The notes under the pieces were generated by a model, which was not told the origin of the DNA, did not search any database, and saw only the letters and a list, made by a program, of their open reading frames with translations. This document shows, in pieces, positions 1 to 10,779 of a stretch of DNA of 64,000 bases. The stretch's first letter is position 1. Every line of letters begins with the position of its first letter. The stretch is taken from the NCBI RefSeq assembly GCF_009905375.1, contig NW_027418179.1, forward strand, positions 98,255 to 162,254, written 5' to 3'. The DNA is from Apium graveolens. Lineage: Eukaryota > Streptophyta > Magnoliopsida > Apiales > Apiaceae. The position numbers and the translations under genes were made by a program.

Positions 1-151
1 TCAAGTCTGTAGATGAATAATGTTTCTTAACCCTTTGACAGATGTTACTTTGTGAGATCTCTCTGACGATAGATCCACTATTTACTTATTACATTCTTAT
101 TTGAGTTGAGTTAAATCCTCGAATATACAAATAGGCTATGCCATATGCCTT
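1..151. other. Unassigned end of window next to Z integrase
   Basis: Downstream of the stop that closes the Z frame I could not match these 151 bases to the rest of a copia integrase on any frame. They may be a deletion join, a further insertion or strongly decayed pol sequence. Nothing else is visible. Confidence 0.4.
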
Positions 152-1852
152 TCAAAGCAAGTATTCGCCACCACGATCTGATCGTAGTGACTTGATACTT
201 TTATTAAGTCGCTTCTCCGTTTTAGCTTTGTACTCTTTGAACTTATCAAAGCACTCAGACTTACGGTGCAACAAATAAACGTACCCATATCTAGAATAAT
301 CATCAATGAAAGTGACGAAATATTCATAACCACCTCTTGCTTGGATATTCATGGGTCCACATAAATCAGAGTGAACCAATTCTAACAGTTGTTTGGCTCT
401 ATTCCCTTTTGCCTTGAAAGGCCTATTAGTCATTTTACCTTCCAAGCAGGATTCACAAACTGGAAATGGCTCCACAGCCAATGAGCTTAAAGGCCCGTCT
501 ACTACCAGTCTTTGAATCCTCCTCAAGTTAATATGACCTAATCTCAAGTGCCAAAGATATGTTTGGTTCAAACTAGAAGGTTCCTTTCTTTTAGTAGAGT
601 TAGAAGATGTGTTGTTCAATTCCCTAAATTGCAGTTGCAGTGCAGGTTGACTAGGATTAATTATATACAAATTGTCTTGCAATGTACCAGAACATATAAT
701 TCGTTTATTCATCATAATAGAAACATTACGATCCAAACAAACATTATAACCATCCAAAGCAAGTTTAGAAACCGAAATTAAATTCCTTCTAAAAGAAGGT
801 ACATAAAGACAATTGATCAAAACCAAAATCCTATCAGAACCAAAAGATAAATGAATAACTCCTACTGCAACTACTGCTACTTTCGTAGCATCTCCCATGA
901 ACACGTATATCTCACCATCTCTAAGCATTCTGGATAGTTGGAACCCCTGCATAGAATTACAAACATGATCAGTGGCTCCTGTATCTACACACCAAGTGCT
1001 CGTAGATATAGCCTCTATAAATGTTTCTGTAACTAGAGAAAGAGAAATACCGGTATTGTTTGTCTTCTTAGGAAGAGGACAATCCTGTTTCCAGTGACCT
1101 GACTGTTTGCATCTGAAGCACTTTCCCTTAGGCTTTTTCACACCACCCTGAACTCCCACTGCCTTCACAGCTTTCTGTGTCTGAGCCTTTTTCTTCTTCT
1201 TAATACCTTTCAGCTTAGAGGAAGAACCTTTCTCAGCCACATTCACTTGAACACTCTGCCGAAATAATCCTTCAGCTACCTGAAGTTCTGTCAGCAGTTC
1301 TGCGAGACTATACTGCCTCTTGTTCATGTTGTAATTCAAGCGAAACTGCTCAAAACTCTTGGACAAGTTCATAAGGATAATGTCAATCTGGGTTTCCCCG
1401 TCAAGTTCAGCACCAAGGATCTCTATCTCATTCAGATGCGATATCATCTTGAGAACATGATCCTTTACAGGTGTGCCTTCAGCCATCTGAGTGTTCATTA
1501 AAGCCTTCATGGCTACTTGCCTAGCAGCCCTATTCTGATCTCCAAAAAGTTCCTTGAGATTAAAGAGCATATCCGAAGCAGTGGCCATAGACTGATGCTG
1601 ATGCTGCAAAACACCCGACATTGCTGCCAGAATGTAACATCGCGATATCTCATCAGCCTTAATCCACCGTTTATAATACTCTTTCTCATATTCAGGAGCA
1701 TCAGCAGCAGGCTGTTCAGGCTTGGGTTCATAAGTGCAAAACTTGTACTCCTCAGCAGTCAACACAATGTCCAAATTTCGTTTCCATTCAATATAGTTAG
1801 GTCCGGTAAGTTTGTTATCCTTAAGTATGGTGAATAGTGGATTAAAGCCCAT
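152..1852 (-). pseudogene. Z gag-protease-integrase polyprotein, truncated
   Basis: An open frame runs from 1900; I take the ATG at 1852 (MGFNPLF...) as start because copia gag homology begins there and the 16 upstream residues look like leader. In order: a UBN2-type gag domain, a lysine-rich stretch, one zinc knuckle CFRCKQSGHWKQDC (C-x2-C-x4-H-x4-C), a protease core WCVDTGATDHVC, a GAG-pre-integrase region with HLRLGH and CESC (the HHCC zinc site), and the first part of the integrase core with two catalytic aspartates (FIDDYSRYGYV and LRSDRGGEY). A TGA at 152-154 ends it before the third catalytic residue, and RT and RNase H are not in the window. The gag would package element RNA, the protease cleave the polyprotein and the integrase insert cDNA. 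Confidence 0.85.
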
Positions 1853-1962
1853 TTTATCCTGAGAATCATGTATAAAAACATCACATAAATAAGGGTGCAT
1901 TAATTATTAAGATCTAAATTATTAAAATTTAATGCACTAACATCTAAACACCATAAGCTTCT

Positions 1963-2427
1963 GGTACGCCATGATGTGTGACATGTATACCACCTAATTT
2001 TGTTTAAATGTTACTTCGGTCCTATTACTAAACAATATGCCACGTTGGGGTGGACTATATTATTTTTCATAGCTAAGTGTATACCATCATCAAATCTTAA
2101 ATTATTCGAAATCTATGAAACTTGGTACGCCACGATGGGTGGCGTGTATACCTTCCAATATTCGTAATTTTGCCTTGAATAGAATACTTCAATTCAATAT
2201 TCGTCAATGGTTTGATTTCCAGGTAGTGGAGGAGTCACATCGGTCTCGCTTAAAACCCACAGCCTTACAAGTTCGATGAACCCATTTTTGACAAAATCGC
2301 CCCAAATCAGAAATAAAGAAAATCCGTATTTATTCCTTTCAAAATTTATTAATTTAAGAAGTTTGTTCTAGTAATTTCTATAACATTCTAGACACCACAA
2401 ATTACATGCCACGATGGGTGACGTATA
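1963..2427. repeat. Four dispersed copies of a small hairpin motif
   Basis: The motif resembles GGTACGCCACGATGGGTGGC. The copy at 2127-2145 is a perfect 7-bp inverted repeat, ACGCCAC and GTGGCGT, around a GATGG loop, followed by GTATACC. Decayed copies start near 1963, 2037 and 2405. Spacing is irregular (about 75 to 280 bp), so this is not a simple tandem array. Confidence 0.7.
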
Positions 2428-2844
2428 TATAATTTATATTCGTCTTTATGTTAAATTACCTACAACCAATAATGGAGACCATGGGATTTAATTTCATATT
2501 AATTCCCTCTCCCACTTAGAATTTTTTTTATTAAAATTGAGGAATTTTAAAATTAAATGGGGCCCTATGTTGTTATAATTATGTCTAATCATGCATTCAA
2601 AATACACACATAATTTTAGCAACATATAACATTTAATTAAATCAATAAATAAATTTTATGTCCATGCCGTCCTAATTAAGTTAAACATGCAATTTTAAAA
2701 GAATTACACACATAATTAACGACACACATAATCAATAAATTAAAGCAATAATTAAAATTTAATGGAAAAAATTAAAATAAATTTTCCACTATTATGGCCC
2801 TTGAAAAAAAATCCAGCTCTCAAAAAAAATCTGCCCCAAGCGCG

Positions 2845-2985
2845 CCCCGACGCCCCCAGCAGCCCTAGCAGCCCCAGCCCCAGCAGCCACAGCAGTCCCA
2901 GCTGCCGCAGCAGCCCCAGCAGCCCCAGCAGTCCCAGCTGCCGTAGCAGCCCCTGCAGCCCCAGCTGCCGCAGCGGCCGCAGCGC
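2845..2985. repeat. GC-rich CAG/CCC low-complexity repeat
   Basis: Imperfect repetition of CCCAGCAGC, CAGCTGCCG and similar units gives a GC island within AT-rich leader. Its shadow frames on both strands are only runs of Ser/Pro, Ala/Gly or Leu/Gly, so I do not call a gene. Confidence 0.75.
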
Positions 2986-3411
2986 GCGCGCCTGTTGCTT
3001 TTCTGTGAGTTTTGTTTTGATTTTGTTCGATACAAACATCAACAGCAGCCCCTTGTAATTGCACAGCGGAACAAAAAACTACCGGAATTGATTTCCGATC
3101 GCACATAACTATTACAAAATACCCGGAACAATTACAAAAAAAATAGATCTAATACAAAACTAATTTTGTAAAATCTATTCTAACCCGATCAACCCTCGTG
3201 TAAATTACAACCACGATTAAACCACGTGGAAACCAAAACAAAAATTAACCACGATTAAACCACGTGGGATCCAAACACATAATTAAAATATACATGGCCA
3301 TAATAGTGGATTAACAACCTGCATCAAAACCAATACAAGCAAAACACTATATACATGCATATATAATTACGACATGGACATTATATCATAAAACGTAGAA
3401 CCCATTACCAG

Positions 3412-3424
3412 GCTCTTGATACCA
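3412..3424 (-). other. Z primer binding site (initiator tRNA-Met)
   Basis: On the minus strand TGGTATCAAGAGC lies two bases inside the LTR end. It matches the usual copia TGGTATCAGAGC with one extra base, and reverse transcription would start here. Confidence 0.8.
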
Positions 3425-3426
3425 AT

Positions 3427-4514
3427 TGTTGGGAACCACGGACTTAGGGTGTTACTACGTTTTACGATAAAGATTACGAAAAGAGGATTACCTTGTTAAT
3501 GGTTGATTCCACGCTCTTCTATTATATTCCCAAATTCCCTTGAGCGAAGTGTGGCCTCCGTCTTCTCAAGTTATCCTCTCTTCTTGCTCCTTGGTGGCTC
3601 AATATGTTTTCACACAATTCCAAGCAAGAAGAGAATAAGAATATATATAGGCTACAATAGGGACCATGGATAATTAGGTTGGGCCTTCTAATTACATCTT
3701 GAGCCTAGCCCAATGTAATTAAATATTAATTCAATCCACTAAAGAATTAATATTTGCACTACCTTTCCTAATACCGTAATTTAATTAATTCAGTTCCAAT
3801 ATTATTTGCTTATTAAATTCCCCATGTTTAAAATATCATATGTCCATTAATTAAATAAATTACTGCTAATTTATTTAATTAATATCTTTTATCCTTGATC
3901 ATCCACTTAACCTTTATTTAATTATGCCAGAATAAATTCCACCTGCAGGGTTTCACATAATTAAATCTTTTTGAGCTTTCAAGGGAACATCATTAACCCG
4001 AATATTATCAGGACATGGATTCCTTCAATAAATAATATCCACCATGTATATAATTCCATCACCCAAAATATAATGATATAATTCAAAAGAATTATTTCAT
4101 ATATAAATTAAAGCATGTAAATAATATACACGTGTCAATTACTATTTCCGGATTAAGAACCTAAGCATTAATAATAACATAGAATCTTAATTCTCCTTCT
4201 TAATCAGTATTAAGGGAACAATTCTAAATTTGATCATGTTCAATATACACAAAGTATACTAGTATTATTTATTAGTCAATATAAACTAATCTAAATAATA
4301 CTACAGCCATACCAGTGGATTGTCCAACACCACCTGTGTTGTGAACCTTATTATATTATATAACCGTATTTAACAATCTAATATTCTGTATCCCATTTGA
4401 TACTAGATTGTTCACAATATATAATATTAGACAACATGTAAACATTCAAATGATTCTCAAATAAACTGGCCAGAAATAAATGTACATACTTCAAATAAAT
4501 ATTTTCAGTATACA
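3427..4514 (-). repeat. Z 5' LTR
   Basis: On the minus strand it begins TGTATACTG and ends TTCCCAACA just before the primer site. A TATA-like run (CCTATATATATTC) lies about 220 bp from the 3' end. The 3' end of the LTR is firm. The 5' end could instead be at plus-coordinate 4436, which would give TGTTG...CAACA ends; I prefer 4514 because recognisable gypsy sequence starts directly after it. Confidence 0.7.
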
Positions 4515-6130
4515 CTAATATTACCCACATGTTGACATCGATCACATTTAAAATGAATTGATGAGCATCTTTAAACAAGGTTGGCTAAAAGAAACCTGCT
4601 TGAAGAATACGAGTTGTTGTCTTTTCTCCACCATAATGTCCTCCATAAGCCGTTAAGTGGCAATCTCGCAAGATTCCCCTCGTTTGGCTGTAAGGAATAC
4701 ATCTCCTGATGATTTGGTCTGCTCATTGTCAAAAAAGAAACGGCTCATCCCACATATACCACTTCACTTCATGCAGAAACTTCTTCCTTTGAGTGTACGA
4801 CAAGTCGAGAGGCATGATATTACTCATAATGTAGTTCACAATGTCTAAAAACCATGGTTCTTCCTCTTGCACTCCAAACAACTACTCATCGGGAAAAAAC
4901 TCATTGATTAAATTCTTAGCTAGTAAAGTTGCACTTGGATCTTCTAAACGCGAGAGATGATCAGCGACTTGATTTTCAGTCTCTTTTCTGTCCTTGATCT
5001 CTAATTCAAATTCTTGAAGCCACAGAACCCATCTCATCAATCTAGGCTTCGAGTCCTTCTTCAAGAAGAGATAACGAATTGTAGCATGATCAGTGAAAAC
5101 TATCACCTTCGTCCCAAGCAGATAAGATCGAAATTTCTCAAAACCGTAGACGATAGCCAAAAGTTCCTTCTCTGCAGTAGTCTAATTCAGTTGAGCACCA
5201 CTTAGGGTCTTACTTGCATAGTAAACCACATGAAATATGTTGTTCTTTCTCTGCCTAAGAACTGCTCCAACTGCATAGTCACTTGCAGTGCACATTATCT
5301 CAAAAGGTCCATTCCAATCGGGTTCAGTTATGACAGGTGTCGTGATTAAACTCTTTTTCAACGTCTCAAAAGCGGCAAGGCACTTATCATCAAATTTGAA
5401 AGGGACATCTTTCTCTAGCAAACTGCACAATGGCTTCGAAATCTTAGAGAAGTCCTTGATGAAACATCTATGGAAACCCGCCGCATGACCAAGAAAACTG
5501 TGAAATCCCTTAACTAAAATAGGTGGAGGAAGATTTTCAATGACCCCCACCTTAGCTTTGTCCACCTCCAAACCCTTAGTAGAAACTTTGTGCCCAAGAA
5601 TAATGCCCTGTCGCACCATAAAGTGATATTTTTCCCAATTGAGAACCAGATTGGTCTCAACACACCTCTTGAAAACGTTTCCAAGATTCTGCAAGCATTC
5701 ATAAAAAGAATCGCCAAATACAGAGAAGTCGTCCATGAACACCTCCACATTCTGGCCAATCATATCAGAAAAGATGGCCATCATACATCTCTGATATGGT
5801 TGGTGCACCACACAGACCAAAAGAAACTCATCTGAAGGCGAAAGTACCAAATGGACAAGTGAAGGTAGTCTTCTCCCGATCCTCTAGAGCGATACAAATC
5901 TGATTATAACCTGAATAGCCATCCAGAAGATAATAGTACTCATGACCAGCCAACTTGTCGAGCATCTGATCAATAAATGGCAGAGGGAAGTGATCTTTTC
6001 TTGTGGCCTTGTTTAGTTTCCTATAATCCATGCAAACTCTCTACCCCGTGACTGTTCGTGTAGGAATAAGATCATTCTTCTCATTTGCAATGACTGTGAT
6101 ACCTCCTTTCTTTGGCACACACTGAACTGG
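4515..6130 (-). pseudogene. A pol fragment: RT, RNase H, integrase N-terminus
   Basis: Reading from 6130 down: RT with [19 protein letters not shown] and DGYSGYNQI (to 5828), a shifted frame carrying the FMDDFSVFG active site (5182-5850), RNase H with [10 protein letters not shown] and QVADHLSRL (4882-5160), then the integrase zinc-finger region down to about 4515. Frame changes near 5840 and 5170, a stop at 4882 and others break it. B interrupts the RT upstream at 6130/30085. It aligns closely with the same region of C (about 17520-19100). Confidence 0.9.
6126..6130. repeat. Target site duplication of B, left copy (ACTGG)
   Basis: ACTGG at 6126-6130 recurs at 30085-30089 directly after the 3' LTR. 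Both lie in the A reverse transcriptase sequence, so removing B rejoins it. Confidence 0.9.
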
Positions 6131-6203
6131 TGTTAGGAATATTTGTATTAGTTTGATGATAAGTTAAACAAAACACTTAAGTAAAAATCTAGTGTTTGTA
6201 GCC

Positions 6204-6582
6204 TCAACGGATAAGACCACTTTGGCTATCTGTTGATGGAGTAGCTTTACTTAGAAATAAGTTTAGTATTGTAGCACATTTCAGTCTCTGCATTTAAGTT
6301 ATAATTCTTAGAAGTTTTGGGAAATTATAAGTCATGTTGGCTACTAGTGGATATGCAAATAGGAGGGCTAATTGTAAATATTTCATGCCTTGTAATTTTG
6401 TATAAATGAAGTAGTACAACTGATTGATTAAAGGCCTTCAATGGATGAGAAACAAAGCTTCAACGGATGTCTCTAAAGCTTCAACGGATAACATCCATCA
6501 ACGGATGAGTGCATCAACGGATAAAGCTTCAACTGCTAAAGCATCAACGGATAAACCATCAACGGATGAAAGCTTCAACGGA
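6204..6582. repeat. TCAACGGAT motif array in B U3
   Basis: Exact TCAACGGAT occurs at 6204, 6460, 6481, 6498, 6514, 6544, 6559 and 6574, seven of them within 123 bp. Variants occur at 6229 (reverse strand) and 6438. The 3' LTR has the same array at 29086-29466. The motif contains AACGG, the core bound by some plant MYB proteins; that binding is only an inference. Confidence 0.9.
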
Positions 6583-6837
6583 TGCTCAATTCCATAGAAG
6601 TTGATAGTGACAATTCATAAGCTAACAAAGGCACATGGGTTGACAGAGACAATTGGAATATGGTAGCCTCTTGGAGGAATCAAGAAAAAGCAGCATTTCT
6701 ATTCTGGTGCAAACAAGGAAGTATTCAAAGATTCACAGATTATCTTAGATTGCATTGGATAGAGAAATGAAGAAGAAACATGTGAAGAACTATTTTATAA
6801 TTGTATTTTATCTTTGTCTTCACTTGTAAACTTGGTG

Positions 6838-6846
6838 ATATATAAA
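6838..6846 (+). promoter_or_regulatory. TATA box of B LTR promoter
   Basis: ATATATAAA in the context CTTGGTGATATATAAACC. E has the same context in its LTR (minus strand, 48228-48240), which supports a functional core promoter. Confidence 0.75.
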
Positions 6847-7196
6847 CCAAGTTGCAGCTAGTAATTAGAAGTGAATTTTTCAGAGCTGTTTAGAAAAACA
6901 TAGAGAGAAAATCATCTAGTTTGTACTAGGAAGCAGCTGTGATCAATTCTTTGTATCACAGATTTTCTGAAATACACATCTCTGGTGGAACAACAAATCC
7001 ACCAAATTTAAAGCCTTTGTGTTCTTTACATTTGTGTCTTGAATATACATCTGTCTGCACCTGCTCAAAGCAATTCACACACATCTGTTCATCATATACT
7101 TAGCTTTTGAAACTGCTCAAAACTTGAAAAAGTTTTAAGATTTACATTCAAACCCCCTTCTGTAAATCTCATTTTTAGTTCCTTGGGAATAAAAAT

Positions 7197-7208
7197 TGGT
7201 ATCAGAGC
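7197..7208 (+). other. B primer binding site (initiator tRNA-Met)
   Basis: TGGTATCAGAGC, the standard copia primer site, two bases after the LTR end. Confidence 0.9.
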
Positions 7209-7254
7209 GAGCTCTTGACATACAAAGAGTTTAAAGATCTATTCTACTAACATC

Positions 7255-9090
7255 ATGAGTAAGAAGGATATTGGAGTGAAGATTCCAATCCTGGAATGAG
7301 ATAATTATCATCACTGGAAAGTGAAGATGCATCTACATCTTCTCTCTCAAGATGAAACCTACATCAACTGCATTGAGAATGGTCCTCACATCCCTCACAA
7401 AGTGGCCACAACTGCCACTGCCATAGTTGTTGTTGGACAGTCTATTCCTAAGCCAAAAGTAGAATGGACTGATGAAGATATTGAAGAGGTTCACAAGGAC
7501 AAGAAGGCCATGGACATTCTGTTTAATGGCCTAGACAAAGATATGTTTGATAATGTTATTAACAGCCAAACTGCTAAGGAAATTTGGGATACTGTACAAC
7601 TTATCTGTGAAGGTACTGAACAAGTTAGAGAAAACAAAATGCAGCTTCTCATTCAACAATATAAATATTTTCACTCTGAAGAAGGAGAATCATTGAATGA
7701 TACCTTTAATAGATTTCAGAAACTGTTGAATGGATTGAAGCTGTATGGCAGAGTGTACCAAGTCAAGGATTCCAACTTAAAATTTCTGAGGTCTCTACCA
7801 AAGGAATGGAAACCTATGACTGTTTCACTAAGGAATTCTCAAGATTATAAGGACATCACACTTGAAAGATTATATGGAATTTTGAAGACCTATGAACTTG
7901 AGATGGAGCAAGATGAGTTATTGAAGAAGGGAAAGAGAAAAGGTGGATCAGTTGCACTTGTAGCTGAAAATGAGAGAACTGAACCCAGGAATGAAGAAAA
8001 GACAATGCCAAGTCTCAAAATTAGCATAAGCAAATCAGAATCAAGCAAGGGAAAGGAGCAAGTAGCTGAGGTTGAAGACAATTCCAGTCAAGATGACTCT
8101 GATGATGTTGATGAACATCTGGCTTTTCTGTCCAGAAGGTTTGAAAAGATGAAATTCAAGAAAAACACTAGAGCCACTAAGCCAAACAAGAACATGGTGG
8201 ACAAATCTAAGTTCAAGTGTTATAACTGTGGCATAAGTGGACACTTTGCAAGTGAGTGCAGAAAGCCAACTTCTGAAAAGAAGAAATTTGAGCAAGTGGA
8301 TTACAAAAAGAAATATTTCGAACTGCTCAAACAAAAGGAAAAGGATTTTCTGACTCAGGAAAATGACTGGGCAGCTGATGGAGCCAATGAAGATGATGAA
8401 AGTCATCCGTTGAAGGAAGAAGAGGAGCATCCGTTGAAGGATTATCAATTAAAACAGGCAAATGATTCTAAAAGGGATAATTTGAAAAATCTCAATAAGA
8501 AGTTTGGTTCAACTTCCAAGAACTTTGTGAAAGAAGAAGCTAGCACATCCAAAGATGCCAGTAAGGTGAATATATGACACATGACTTTAGATCAGTTGAA
8601 AAATAGGCTTAAGTTGGTTGAGGATAAAAAGGAAACTAAAATAAAATCTAATAGAAATGAGAAGGTAGGGATTAATAAACACAAAAACTACACACCTGAT
8701 AAGTATGCTCCTAGAAAAAGTTGTGTGCATTATAGTAGTGTTAATCATCTATCTGCTAATTGTAAATCTGTTAAGAATGCTCCCATGCCTTTAACTCCTT
8801 CCATGCCTAACATGTCTATGTCACCACTGCATGCTATGCCTGTTATGTCTCAACAGAATCCACATGCACATTTTGTAAACATGCCATATGTTAATAATCC
8901 TTATTTTACTGCATTTAGTATGCCTCAAATGCCATACAACATGCCTATGTGGAATAATATGTTTGCACAATCTATGCCTTATCAAATTCAATCAAATGTG
9001 CTAAATGATTCAGTGACTAACCCTACACTTCAACCAACTACATCTGAGATCAAGGTTGACTCAAAGTTACCTAAGACAAAAGGTGCATGA
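7255..9090 (+). pseudogene. B gag, interrupted by two stops
   Basis: Starts at ATG 7255 (MSKKDIGVK). In-frame TGA codons lie at 7297-7299 and 8575-8577; the frame otherwise continues to 9090. Order: UBN2-type gag domain (about 7300-7960), a Ser/Asp-rich region, a zinc knuckle CYNCGISGHFASEC (8218-8259), an acidic stretch holding two ACGGAT-family motifs (8405, 8429), a second knuckle position that has lost a cysteine (8722-8763), and a Met/Pro/Asn-rich C-terminus (about 8780-8990). E has the same arrangement with the second knuckle intact. The product would be the RNA-binding coat protein. Confidence 0.9.
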
Positions 9091-9176
9091 AGTGTAAAGT
9101 CTAGGAAAAAGTCCTAGACTAACAAGGCTGGACCCAAGGAAACTTGGGTACCAAAATTAACTTGATTTGATTTTGT

Positions 9177-9707
9177 TGTGTGCAGGGAAAAAGAAGGAAT
9201 ATATGGTACTTGGATAGTGGTTGTTCAAGGCACATGACAGGAGATTTCACCCTGCTCACAGAGTTCAAGGAGAGAGCTGACCCTAGCATAACCTTTGGAG
9301 ATGACAACAAAGGGTTCACTATGGGATATGGCTTGATTTCAAAATAAAATGTCATCATCGATGAAGTTGCATTAGTTGATGGTCTCAAACACAATCTATT
9401 GAGCATTAGTCAACTATGTGACAGTGGGAATACTGTTTCCTTCAATTCTGAAGCCTGTGTTGTCACTAGTAAAAAGGACAACAAAGTGGTTCTAACTGGA
9501 GTTAGAAAAGGGAATGTGTACTTGGCTGACTTCAACTCTACAGATGCAGAATCAATTACTTGTCTTTTCAGCAAAGCAAGTCAAGATGAAAGTTGGCTAT
9601 GGCACAAGAAGCTGTCCCATTTGAATTTCAAGACAATGAATGATCTAGTCAAAAAGGACTTAGTTAGAGGAATGCCTCTAGTGGAATTCAAGGGATGGAC
9701 TGTGTGA
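9177..9707 (+). pseudogene. B protease and GAG-pre-integrase region
   Basis: The protease core is WYLDSGCSRHMTG (about 9210-9245), the SIRE-lineage form of the copia aspartic protease. An in-frame TAA follows at 9345-9347. The frame resumes through LLSISQLCDSG and the HKKLSHLNF zinc-site region. A one-base frameshift near 9686 puts a TGA at 9705-9707. Gag and this part are separated by a short non-matching stretch (9091-9176). Confidence 0.88.
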
Positions 9708-10779
9708 TGCTTGTCATAAAGGAAAGCAAAAGAGAGCATCATTCAGTAAGAAGCTTGAATCAGCAATTGATGAACCATTACAACTGCTACACATGGATCT
9801 TTTTGGACCAGTCAATGTATTGTCAATTTCAAGGAAAAGATATTGCCTAGTGATTGTAGATGATTTCTTAAAGTTTTCATGGACCTATTTTCTTGGATCA
9901 AAGGATGAAGCTAGTGAAATCATTATCAATCATATCAAGCAAGTCAACAACCATCCAGATTTCAAAGTAAGGAATATCAGGAGTGACAATGGAACTGAGT
10001 TCAGGAATACTACCATGAGGTTGTTCTGTGAAGAAAATGGGATCATGCATGAGTTCTCAGCTCCAAGGACTCCACAACAAAATGGTGTGGTGGAAAGGAA
10101 GAACAGATCACTAATTGAAGCTGCAAGAACAATGCTTGAAGAGTCAAAACTCCCAACATGCTTTTGGGCTGAGGCTGTTAACTGTGCATGTTACACTCAG
10201 AATATTTCTCTAATCAATCAGGCAAAAGGCATGATTCCCTATCAATTATTCAAGAGAAGAAAACCAACCTTAAACTTCCTTCATGTCTTTGGTTGCAAAT
10301 TCTACATTCTAAGGAACCAACCTGATCACAAAGGAAAGTTTGATGCAAAGGATGATGAATGGATTTTTGTTGGTTATTCTGCTGGAAAATCATATAGGGT
10401 CTACAATCTAAGAACCAACATTGTTATAGAATCTGTGCATGTTGTGTTTGATGATAAAAAGATTGATGGACTAACAGATGAGGGATATCATGAAGGACTC
10501 AAATTTGAGAACATTGAGATATATTGTGATGATAGTGAAGATGAGAATGATGAAGAAGACACTTCAAAAAGGATTCAAAATCTGCCTTTGGATAATGCAC
10601 AAAATGCTACATCAGTTGAAAGTTCTAATTCAGCATCCGTTGATAGAAGTAATGCAACATCCATTGAAAGACAAAGTGCATCATCCGTTGAAGTACATAA
10701 TGGAGAATCTGTTGATCACAGCTCATCAACGGATAATCAATTTACATCATCAGTTGATAAAACTCCCAGTTCCTTGTAA
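9708..10779 (+). pseudogene. B integrase core and variable linker
   Basis: In the shifted frame it reads on from CDACHKGK to MDLFGPVNV (9793). The catalytic triad is visible as VDDFLKFSW, RSDNGTEF and QQNGVVERKN. After DEWIFVGYS comes an acidic and then Ser/Val-rich linker whose repeated SVE and SVD residues are encoded by ACGGAT-family motifs (10634, 10683, 10726). TAA at 10777-10779 ends it. Confidence 0.9.

Larger units (their letters stand above)
1853..3411 (-). other. Z untranslated leader, about 1.5 kb
   Basis: This stretch lies between the primer site and the gag ATG. It is AT-rich, with no credible gene, but contains a repeated hairpin motif (1963-2427) and a strongly GC-rich repeat (2845-2985). 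Long leaders of this kind commonly hold dimerisation and packaging signals in copia elements; that role is inferred here. Confidence 0.6.
1..4514 (-). mobile_element. Element Z: Ty1/copia LTR retrotransposon, 5' half
   Basis: The window shows the 5' LTR (3427-4514), primer site, a long leader and a gag-protease-integrase reading frame, all on the minus strand. The rest lies beyond base 1. The order gag, protease, integrase is diagnostic of Ty1/copia. Its right edge abuts gypsy integrase sequence of element A, so Z inserted into A. The expected 5-bp target duplication would be CTAAT (4515-4519), repeated at the far end outside the window. Confidence 0.85.
6131..7194 (+). repeat. B 5' LTR
   Basis: Starts TGTTAGGAATATTTG. 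The 3' end has decayed: the 3' LTR ends AATAACA where this copy has AATAAAA. It holds the ACGGAT motif array (6204-6582) and a TATA box at 6838-6846, so U3 runs to about 6870. Confidence 0.93.

Noticed and set aside
2752..3106. Overlapping open frames of about 100 codons on both strands
   Set aside because: They are translations of the GC-rich low-complexity repeat (Ser/Pro, Ala/Gly, Leu/Gly runs) with no domain and no support outside the repeat.
3427..4436. Alternative outer end of the Z LTR at 4436 giving TGTTG...CAACA
   Set aside because: It would leave about 78 bp unexplained between the LTR and A integrase homology; the end at 4514 leaves none. I keep it as a possibility.
6438..6582. 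Possible CRISPR-like array
   Set aside because: Units are 9 bp with irregular 15-30 bp steps and no conserved spacer length, and the setting is a plant retrotransposon LTR.
7197..7208. tRNA-like sequence
   Set aside because: It is only a short complement to a tRNA end (primer site); no cloverleaf is present here or at the other primer sites.
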